DNA from: Planctomycetota bacterium
GTDB lineage: Bacteria > Planctomycetota > SBBH01 > JACQRN01
Assembly: GCA_016206515.1 (NCBI GenBank)
Contig: JACQRN010000149.1
Location: 1-5,641, forward strand
Length of the DNA: 5,641 nucleotides
Direction of reading: 5' to 3'
Shown: positions 1 to 5,641 of the stretch, in pieces
Position numbering within the stretch: the first letter of the stretch is position 1
How the letters are laid out: every line of letters begins with the position of its first letter
Position numbers and translations under genes: made by a program
Notes under the pieces: model-generated
Told to the model about the DNA's origin: nothing
Databases searched by the model: none
The model's input: the letters and a program-made list of their open reading frames with translations, nothing else

Positions 1-1
1 C

Positions 2-1336
2 GAGCCGCGCCTCACGCGGAACGAGGAGGAGCGGACAACCACCCGGACCTGGACCGTGGGGAGGACGGGACGGATCGAGCGGGAGCCCGCGCAGCCCCCC
101 CTGCGCGAGATCGGCCCGACCCTCCAGGTCTCGACGTACGCGACCTGGCAGGAGTTCGGGACCTGGTACGCGAACCTGATCCGCCACCAGTCCGAGCCGG
201 ACGACGCGATCCGAGCGAAGGTCGAGGATCTGACGCAGGGGTGCACGAACGAACAGGAGATCCTCCAGGCCCTTTATGGATTCGTCGCCAACGGGATCGA
301 GTACCGGGCCTGGGAATTCGGCATCCACGGCTGGAACCCGTACACCGCGTCGCAGGTCCTCTCCAACGGGTTCGGGGACTGCAAGGACAAGGCGAACCTC
401 CTGGCGACGATGCTCCGCCTGAAGGGGATCGACGCGTGCCCGGTCCTGATCCATTCCGAGGAGGAGGGGAGGGCGGAGGAGGACCTCACGCTCCCGCTCA
501 TCGAGCACTTCAACCACTGCATCGCCCGCGCGCGTCTGGCGGACGGGCGGACCCTCTGGCTCGACGGCACGGCGCAGGACCACCCCTGGGACGCCCTGCC
601 CGACATGGACCAGGGGGCGACGGTGTTCGTGGTCACGCCGGACGGCGGCTCGATCGAGCGCCTCCCCGAGCGCGCGGCGGCCGACTGCGCCTGCGAGGCG
701 AGCTTCGACGCCGTCGTCGGGGAGGATCTCGCCGCCGTCGTCGAGGTGCGTATCCACGCCACCGGAACGCGCGGCGCGATCCTGCGCAACGTGCTGAACG
801 TCGAGGGGCACCGCCAGGAGATCCTGGAGAACCTCCATGGACGCCGCTTCCCCGGGTGCCGCGTCGAGCTCGGCGCGTTCCCGGATCTCGACGACCTGTC
901 GGCGCCGGTGGACCTGCGGTATACGCTTCGCATCCCGGGGTTGCTGCGGCCCGATGGCCCCTCCCGCTGGCGCCTCCCGCTGCTCGAGGACTTCTTCCTC
1001 ATGGACACGTTCTCCGATATGGCCCAGCTCCCGGACCGCGAGCACGACCTGCTGCTCGGCCCTCCGTGGCAGTCGACCACCGCTGCGACGGTCCGCCTCC
1101 CCCCTTCCCTCTCGTTCGCCTCCCCGGGAGCGTGCGCGGAGATCCTCGAACCGGCCGCGGAATGTCGCCTGACGCGCGAGACGCCCTCTCCGACGCTGCT
1201 TCGCATGGAGCAGAGGGTCTCCTTCCTCGCATCGCGCATCCGGCGCGGCGACTACGCCGCGTTCCGCTCCGCCTGCAACCGCGCCGACGAGGCCCGGCGA
1301 GCGGAGCCGGTGATTGAAAGGGCGAGGGCGGAATGA
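2..1336 (+). CDS. DUF3857-type protein with intact transglutaminase-like core (5' partial)
   Basis: The reading frame is open to the first base of the window, so the true start and most of the DUF3857 domain lie upstream; the GTG at 56 is only an internal codon. The visible part begins in the stretch joining DUF3857 to the transglutaminase core (VSTYATWQEF, near 131-160), a typical feature of this family. The core follows with all three catalytic residues: Cys in FGDCKDKANLL (codon 380-382), His in EHFNHCIA (codon 515-517) and Asp in LWLDGTAQDHPW (codon 563-565). About 250 residues of C-terminal beta-rich sequence follow, ending in the family-like IRRGDYAAFRSACNRADEA. Members of this superfamily are usually exported cysteine-protease-like or transglutaminase-like proteins; the substrate here is unknown. 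The signal peptide, if any, is outside the window. The gene overlaps the next one by ATGA at 1333-1336, and the two share C-terminal architecture. The domain call is firm; the biochemical activity is inferred only from the intact triad. Confidence 0.9.
   Translation, partial: EPRLTRNEEERTTTRTWTVGRTGRIEREPAQPPLREIGPTLQVSTYATWQEFGTWYANLIRHQSEPDDAIRAKVEDLTQGCTNEQEILQALYGFVANGIEYRAWEFGIHGWNPYTASQVLSNGFGDCKDKANLLATMLRLKGIDACPVLIHSEEEGRAEEDLTLPLIEHFNHCIARARLADGRTLWLDGTAQDHPWDALPDMDQGATVFVVTPDGGSIERLPERAAADCACEASFDAVVGEDLAAVVEVRIHATGTRGAILRNVLNVEGHRQEILENLHGRRFPGCRVELGAFPDLDDLSAPVDLRYTLRIPGLLRPDGPSRWRLPLLEDFFLMDTFSDMAQLPDREHDLLLGPPWQSTTAATVRLPPSLSFASPGACAEILEPAAECRLTRETPSPTLLRMEQRVSFLASRIRRGDYAAFRSACNRADEARRAEPVIERARAE
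1324..1328 (+). promoter_or_regulatory. Possible ribosome binding site for the TPR/DUF3857 gene
   Basis: GAGGG lies four bases before the ATG at 1333, with a second purine run (GAAAGGG) a little further upstream near 1316. Both are inside the end of the preceding gene. The spacing is slightly short, so re-initiation after the overlapping stop codon may matter as much as this site. It supports ATG 1333 as the start. Confidence 0.4.
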
Positions 1337-4300
1337 GGGGCGTCCGGCGTCCGGCGCCTGCCCTGAGCGCAGTCGAAGGGTCCTGCATCCTGCTGGCGGC
1401 CGTGGTTGCGGCGTCCGCCGCGCACGGGGACGGGGCCGACCCGCGCGCCGAGGTGGTCGTGGCGCTCGCGGGACTGTCGGGGGATCCGGAGGCGAACGCC
1501 GCTTCCCTGCTCGACATCCTCGAGCGCGATCCGGGGCATCCGCTGGCGGATCTTGTCGTGTCGGGACTCGCGCGCGAGGCGAAGGAACCGCTGACCCCCG
1601 CCCTGACGGGGCGTATCCGTGCCGCGCTGGATCGCTTCTGCGCACAGGGCGGCGCGGAAGCGTTCGCGGTCCTGTCGGCCCGGCTTCTCCTGACGCAGAT
1701 GCTCGTGGCCGCGGGGGATTGGCCGGCGGCGCGCGGGAGCGCCGCGCTTGTCCCCTCCCTGCAGGGGGGACGCGTCATCGGGCCGTTCGGCTCGCTCGAT
1801 TCCCTTGCGTTCTACCGCGCGCATCCGCCCGAGGCGGAGACGGACCTGGGCGCCGCCTACCCCGGCACGCTCCGGTACCTGCCGGACGCGGACCCGTGCC
1901 GCTGGGTCTCCCCGGCCCCCTCCCCGTACGCGCCGACGATCCGCATCGGGGGGGCCTGTCCCGCCCTGCCCGGCGGCGTCTATTACGCCCTGGTTCAGGT
2001 CCGCTCGCCGATGGTCCAGCAGGCCCTGCTCACCGTCGCCGGCGGCCGGACGGCGGTCCGGGTCAACGGCGTCGATCTGGCGTCGGTCGATCCCGTCCTG
2101 CGCCGGACCGGGACCGTGCGCATCCCGTTCCAGCTCGAGGCGGGGTGGAACCGCATCCTGGTCAAGTTCCAGTCGGTGCGACTTCTGACCCTGCTGACGG
2201 ATCTCGACGGCCGGCCCCTGGACGCTCTCCGGTACGAGACCGGCGTGGAGATGCATCCCCTTCCCGGCGCCGCGTCCCCCCGCCTGGGGGCTTCCGCGCG
2301 CGACGGGCTCTTCCGCGCGCGCGCGGCCGTGGCGGGGGCTCCCGACGACGGATGGGCGCTCGCCGTGGCGGGACTCCAGGAAGCGGTCGACGGAACGGCG
2401 CCCGAGGCCGCGTCCTTCCTCGAGAAGGCCGTCGGGTGCCTCCCCTCGGAGCCTGCCCTGCGCATTCTGCTGGCCCGGCAGTGGCCCCAGTCGCCCCACC
2501 TCCCGTCGCAGGAGGCGCGCGTCCACTCCCGCTCGGCGTACGAGGAGGCGCTCCGGCTCTCCCCGGACGCCCACGCGGCCCGCCTCGCCCTGGCCGGGAT
2601 GCTCGCCGAGGACGGCCGCCATCGCGAGGCGATCGACGCCCTGGACGAGATGCTGCGCCGGAGCCCGGACCATCCCGGCGCGCTCCGCCTGCGGCTCCGG
2701 ATCGCCGCGGGCCAGGAAGGGTGGCAGGCGCAGGCGATCGAGGACGCGCGCCATCTCGCCCGGGTCCTCCCGTCCGATCCGGCGGCGCGATCGGTCCTGC
2801 GCTCGGACGCGGAGCGGCACGGGGATCTCGCCGCCGTCGAGGCGGACCTGCGCGCGCACTGCGCCTCCTCCATCGAGGATCTTTCCCTTCTCTACGGGCA
2901 CCTGCGCCGCCACCGGCGGGAGGAGGATGCGTTGGCCCTGCTCGACTCCCTGCGCGAGTCGGACCCTGGCGATCCCGACTGGGAGGTCGAGCGCGCCACG
3001 CTGCTCGACGCCCTCGGCCGGACGGAGGAGGCGTGCGTCTGCCTCTCGGCTGCCCTCGGGGCGAACCCCTGCCTGCCCCACCTCCACGCGCGAGCCTCCG
3101 ACCTGTTTTTGCGATGGGGCGACAAGGAGCGTGCCTCGGCCGCCGCGCGGCGTGCGCTGACCCTCGACCCGTCGCAGCTCGAACTGCGGCGTCGCCTCCG
3201 CTACCGGCAGGGGGACCTCGACCGCTTCTGGGAGCCGTACGGCGCGGACGCGCCCTCCTTGCTCGCCTCCGCGCCGAACCGTGGGAGCTTCCCGGATGCC
3301 CCGACGCTGGCGCTTCTCGACGAGACGGTTGACCGGCTCGAACGGGACGGCGCGATGACGCGCATCACCCACCGGCTCGTCCAGGTGCTCGACGACCGCG
3401 GCCGGTCGCTGCTTCAGGATCTTCCGATCGAGGGGGAGCCCCTGGTCGTGCGCACGCACCTTCCCGGTGGCCGGTTCCTCGAGCCCGTGCGGATCGCCTC
3501 GGAGGGGTCGTACACCATGCCGGGGCTCGAGCCCGGCGCGGCGATCGAATACCTGTTCCGGGAGGACAAGGCGGGATCGTGGAACGGGGCGTTCCAGGCC
3601 GGCCTCTTCTACTTCCAGGACTTCAACTTCACCGAGCCTCTCCTGCTGTCGCGCTACGTCCTCCTGCGCCCCGCGGAGATCCCCTCCCCCGTCACCGCGG
3701 TCCACCTCGAGCAGCTCGGGGACGCGCTTTCGTACCGCGAGGAACCGCGCGACGGATGGATCGCCCAGATCTGGGAGGTCCGCAACCAGAAGAGGCCCAA
3801 GCGTGAGGCGAACCTCCCCCCCGTCGACGAGTTCCTCCCCCACCTGATCATCGGGACGGTCCGGACGTGGGAGGAGATCCTGACCGGGGAGGCGGAAGGG
3901 CACCTGCGCGGGGCGCACCCCTCCCCGATCGTCGCCGACTGGGCCGCGGGGGTGATCGGCGACACGCCGCCGGGATCTGTCGAGCAGGCCGCAAGCCTGT
4001 ACCGCGCGATGGCGGAGCGGATCCAGGACGGATCCGTCGGCGAGGCGACGCACATCCTCTTGTCCGGGCAGGGGGAGCGCCTGGTCCTGCTGAAGGCCGC
4101 CCTCGAGGGGCGTGGAATCCCCTGTGATTGGGTCTTCGCCCGGCAGAGGCCGGAGGATTCGGAGGCCGGGCACCTTCCCCCGTTCCCCGCCCCCGGTCAT
4201 TACCGCGTGGCGCTCCTGCGGCTGCGCGGCGAGGGGGGGCGGCCGGACACCTGGATCGACGGCCGGTGGCGCGCCCTCCCTTTCGGCCAGGTCGCCTCCG

Positions 4301-5028
4301 ATGTCGCGGGGATGGACGCCTTCGTGGTCACGCCGCAGGGGGCCGTCCCGGTCCGGGTGCCGCCCGGGCGGTTCGAGGACGTCCTGTCGTCCCAGGTCGT
4401 GGATCTCCGTCTCCAGCCCGACGGCAGGGGGGCCGGCTCGCTGACCTGGTCCGAGCCGGGGGCGGCGGGAGCGGGGATCAAGGAACAGATGTTCCAGGCC
4501 GAGCAGTCACAGAGGCGGCGCTGGTTCGATCAGTACCTCAACGGATGGTTTCCGGGGGCGAGCGCGACCGGCGCGGAGCCATCCCTGCCGGGGATCGGGG
4601 ACTGGGGCGCCCCCTGGCAGGCCCATCTCGATTTCGGGATCGCCTTGTTCGCGGCGCAGTCCGCCCCGGGCGTGCGGGAATGCGCCCTGCTCCTGCGGAA
4701 CTGCGACCTCGTGAAGACATACGGCGCGCAGCCCGACCGGGACTACCCCCTCGTCGTCGGGGAGATCCGCCGGGAGGACCGGGTCGCGCTCCGGCTCCCG
4801 GCGTCCTGGCGTCCCGAGGGGGACCTTCCCACGACGACGCTGGCGACCCGCTTCGGCGTCGTGCATCTCAATGCCGCCTGGGACGCGGAAACCAACACCC
4901 TCATGATCCGGCGCCTCGTCGACATCCCGGCCCAGCGCGTCGCCCCGGGCGACTTCCTGGAGTTCCTGCGCTTCGCGCGGGCGGTCGACGTCGCCGAGAC
5001 GGCGCGGATCCGGCTATTCGTCCCATGA
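1333..5028 (+). CDS. Large exported TPR/DUF3857 protein with degenerate transglutaminase domain
   Basis: This is a 1231-residue protein. Residues 1-31 look like a signal peptide: Arg at 2, 5 and 6, a hydrophobic run CILLAAVVAASAA at 18-30, and possible cleavage near ASA-AHG. Residues 40-140 are predicted helical. Residues 145-290 form a beta-sandwich-like region that starts VIGPF and contains VRVNG (242-246) and GWNRILVKF (271-279). Helical TPR repeats cover about 400-620, clearest at 412-447, 514-547, 548-581 and 582-615. A DUF3857 domain follows at about 655-845 (LLDETVDRLERDGAMTRITH, later EPGAAIEYLFRED). Residues 865-1010 align with a transglutaminase core, but GDCKDK is replaced by GQGER (912-916), so the catalytic Cys is absent; His956 and Asp976 remain. 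The end (GDFLEFLRFARAVD) matches the style of the upstream gene. It is probably a periplasmic or envelope scaffold or substrate-binding partner of that gene; this role is inferred. A short repeat lies inside the signal-peptide region. The start rests on the ATGA overlap and upstream purines. Confidence 0.9.
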   Translation: MRGVRRPAPALSAVEGSCILLAAVVAASAAHGDGADPRAEVVVALAGLSGDPEANAASLLDILERDPGHPLADLVVSGLAREAKEPLTPALTGRIRAALDRFCAQGGAEAFAVLSARLLLTQMLVAAGDWPAARGSAALVPSLQGGRVIGPFGSLDSLAFYRAHPPEAETDLGAAYPGTLRYLPDADPCRWVSPAPSPYAPTIRIGGACPALPGGVYYALVQVRSPMVQQALLTVAGGRTAVRVNGVDLASVDPVLRRTGTVRIPFQLEAGWNRILVKFQSVRLLTLLTDLDGRPLDALRYETGVEMHPLPGAASPRLGASARDGLFRARAAVAGAPDDGWALAVAGLQEAVDGTAPEAASFLEKAVGCLPSEPALRILLARQWPQSPHLPSQEARVHSRSAYEEALRLSPDAHAARLALAGMLAEDGRHREAIDALDEMLRRSPDHPGALRLRLRIAAGQEGWQAQAIEDARHLARVLPSDPAARSVLRSDAERHGDLAAVEADLRAHCASSIEDLSLLYGHLRRHRREEDALALLDSLRESDPGDPDWEVERATLLDALGRTEEACVCLSAALGANPCLPHLHARASDLFLRWGDKERASAAARRALTLDPSQLELRRRLRYRQGDLDRFWEPYGADAPSLLASAPNRGSFPDAPTLALLDETVDRLERDGAMTRITHRLVQVLDDRGRSLLQDLPIEGEPLVVRTHLPGGRFLEPVRIASEGSYTMPGLEPGAAIEYLFREDKAGSWNGAFQAGLFYFQDFNFTEPLLLSRYVLLRPAEIPSPVTAVHLEQLGDALSYREEPRDGWIAQIWEVRNQKRPKREANLPPVDEFLPHLIIGTVRTWEEILTGEAEGHLRGAHPSPIVADWAAGVIGDTPPGSVEQAASLYRAMAERIQDGSVGEATHILLSGQGERLVLLKAALEGRGIPCDWVFARQRPEDSEAGHLPPFPAPGHYRVALLRLRGEGGRPDTWIDGRWRALPFGQVASDVAGMDAFVVTPQGAVPVRVPPGRFEDVLSSQVVDLRLQPDGRGAGSLTWSEPGAAGAGIKEQMFQAEQSQRRRWFDQYLNGWFPGASATGAEPSLPGIGDWGAPWQAHLDFGIALFAAQSAPGVRECALLLRNCDLVKTYGAQPDRDYPLVVGEIRREDRVALRLPASWRPEGDLPTTTLATRFGVVHLNAAWDAETNTLMIRRLVDIPAQRVAPGDFLEFLRFARAVDVAETARIRLFVP
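1361..1380. repeat. Dispersed short repeat core (CTTCGACTGCGCTCAGG type)
   Basis: The + strand reads CCCTGAGCGCAGTCGAAGGG; its complement contains CTTCGACTGCGCTCAGG. From memory, elements of this kind recur many times in genomes of uncultured bacteria and leave recognisable peptides such as LSAVEG, PERSRR, STALRAG and FDCAQG, depending on frame. All four can be read here from the two strands. The ends CCCT and AGGG are complementary, giving weak dyad symmetry, and CCTGC flanks the core on both sides (1357-1361 and 1382-1386). Only one copy was seen in the window. It is read in frame as PALSAVEG inside the signal peptide of the large gene. The exact element boundaries cannot be fixed from a single copy. 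Confidence 0.7.
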
Positions 5029-5477
5029 CCGACGCGCCCCACGGCCTCCTGCGCGAGGGTCCCCCCCGCCTGACGGTCGAGGGGGCGCAGTGCATCCTCC
5101 AGGCCGCGATCGCGAAGGCGCGCGAGGTCGGGGTCGACATGGACATCGCCGTCGTGGACGACGGGGGGCACCTCGTCGCGTTCGCGCGGATGGACGGGGC
5201 GAAGATCACCTCGATAGACATCGCGATCAACAAGGCGTTCACATCCGCCTGCACACGCCTCCCGACCCATGCCTACACGGCGGCGGGGGGAGCGGGCGGG
5301 CCCGCCTTCGGGATCCATGCCTCGAACGGGGGGCGGTTCACGATCTTCGGCGGAGGGGTTCCGATCCTCCTGAAGGGCGCCTGCCTGGGCGCCGTGGGGT
5401 GCAGTTCCGGGACCCCCGAGCAGGACCGCTCCGTCGCGGAGGCGGGGATCCAGATGCTCCTCGGCGCGCTGGCGTGA
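5025..5477 (+). CDS. GlcG/HbpS-family (DUF336) protein
   Basis: A complete 150-residue protein, the normal size for the single-domain GlcG/HbpS (haem-degrading/DUF336, PF03928) family. Recognisable blocks are LTVEGAQCILQAAIAKA (16-32), AVVDDGGHLVAFARMDGA (42-59), a helix with NKAFTSACTRLPT (69-81), and the glycine-rich C-terminal block GGGVPILLKG (109-118) followed by LGAVGCSSGTPEQDRSVAEA (121-140). No signal peptide or membrane segment is visible, so it is probably cytoplasmic. Family members include the haem-binding HbpS, the GlcG protein of glycolate loci and the PduO C-terminal domain. Binding of haem or another cofactor is known for some members but cannot be assigned here. The start ATG overlaps the preceding stop (ATGA, 5025-5028). 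No clear Shine-Dalgarno sequence precedes it, so translation probably depends on coupling to the upstream gene. The next gene overlaps its stop by GTGA. Confidence 0.93.
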   Translation: MTDAPHGLLREGPPRLTVEGAQCILQAAIAKAREVGVDMDIAVVDDGGHLVAFARMDGAKITSIDIAINKAFTSACTRLPTHAYTAAGGAGGPAFGIHASNGGRFTIFGGGVPILLKGACLGAVGCSSGTPEQDRSVAEAGIQMLLGALA

Positions 5478-5641
5478 CGCTGGGTCCCTTCCGGAACGTC
5501 CCCCTCCCCGGGATCGGCTCGGTCCGCGTCCTCGACCTGCCGGGCCCGTCCGGCGCCGTGCCGGCCATGGCCGTTCCGGCCGTGTTCGTGCACGGCCTCG
5601 CGGGGGTCATCGAGAACTGGGAGAGGACGATCCCCGCGGTC
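5474..5641 (+). CDS. Alpha/beta hydrolase, N-terminal fragment (3' partial)
   Basis: Fifty-six codons are visible, open to the window edge. The sequence begins MTLGPFRNVPLPGIGSVRVL, which fits the first beta strands of an alpha/beta hydrolase. It then gives AVFVHGLAGVIENWERTIPA, with the family's strand-HG-loop-W pattern; the HG contributes to the oxyanion-hole region in this fold. The catalytic nucleophile, acid and His would lie beyond the window, so activity and substrate cannot be judged. The GTG at 5474 is preferred as the start because it overlaps the preceding TGA (GTGA) and includes the expected strands before HG. An ATG at 5567 is possible but would remove them. No Shine-Dalgarno sequence is evident, which is consistent with translational coupling. 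Confidence 0.75.
   Translation, partial: MTLGPFRNVPLPGIGSVRVLDLPGPSGAVPAMAVPAVFVHGLAGVIENWERTIPAV

Noticed and set aside
1357..1386. CCTGC direct repeats flanking the repeat core, as a target-site duplication
   Set aside because: CCTGC occurs again at 1389-1393 and five bases is short in such GC-rich DNA. A 25-base insertion would also not preserve frame, so the evidence is too weak to call a duplication.
1375..1390. Possible lipoprotein signal ending at Cys18 of the large protein
   Set aside because: The residues before the Cys are VEGS, which do not match a lipobox, and the hydrophobic stretch lies after the Cys, not before it.
1314..3332. A 672-codon open frame on the plus strand in another phase
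   Set aside because: The product is dominated by Arg, Gly, Pro and Ala and has no domain. It overlaps the signal peptide, beta-sandwich and TPR coding sequence of the real gene and reads the repeat as PERSRR, so it is a high-G+C shadow.
1252..4200. A 982-codon open frame on the minus strand, opposite most of the large gene
   Set aside because: Its codons are exactly in register with the sense codons, so a stop would need TTA, CTA or TCA in the sense gene, codons that are rare at this G+C. The product is rich in Arg, Gly, Pro and Asp with no recognisable domain, whereas the sense frame has clear domains throughout.
4233..4239. Run of seven G as a possible frameshift
   Set aside because: The large gene's frame keeps family-like sequence on both sides (HYRVALLRL before, TWIDGRWRALPF after), so no shift is indicated.
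5567..5641. ATG 5567 as the start of the hydrolase
   Set aside because: It would place the HG motif only nine residues from the start and remove the usual preceding strands. GTG 5474 keeps them and gives the same overlap geometry as the other junctions.

Overview
The window is a GC-rich bacterial segment (roughly 70% G+C by eye). It is gene-dense, with all four genes on the + strand and no intergenic space. The composition, the DUF3857/transglutaminase/TPR gene pair and a short repeat of a type common in uncultured-bacterium assemblies suggest an uncultured soil or sediment lineage, such as Acidobacteriota, Eisenbacteria or Myxococcota-like. No marker gene is present, so this placement is a weak guess.

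Layout. (1) Bases 2-1336 hold the 3' part of a DUF3857-type protein with a transglutaminase-like core. It has an intact Cys-His-Asp triad, and its N-terminus lies outside the window. (2) Bases 1333-5028 encode a 1231-residue protein predicted to be exported: signal peptide, helical region, beta-sandwich domain, TPR repeats, DUF3857 domain, a degenerate transglutaminase core without the catalytic Cys, and a C-terminal region resembling that of gene 1. (3) Bases 5025-5477 encode a 150-residue GlcG/HbpS-family (DUF336) protein. (4) Bases 5474-5641 hold the start of an alpha/beta hydrolase, cut by the window edge.

Each junction is a 4-base start/stop overlap (ATGA, ATGA, GTGA), so the four genes look like one translationally coupled transcript. 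Genes 1 and 2 appear to be diverged paralogues, one with a complete transglutaminase triad and one apparently inactive and enlarged with protein-binding repeats. They plausibly work together in the cell envelope, though the substrate is unknown. Genes 3 and 4 look like small soluble proteins whose link to the first pair is unclear.

The most unusual local feature is a short dispersed-type repeat (core 1361-1380) lying in frame inside the signal-peptide region of gene 2. No RNA gene, CRISPR array, insertion sequence, promoter or terminator was seen, and no stretch over 300 bases lacks a gene.
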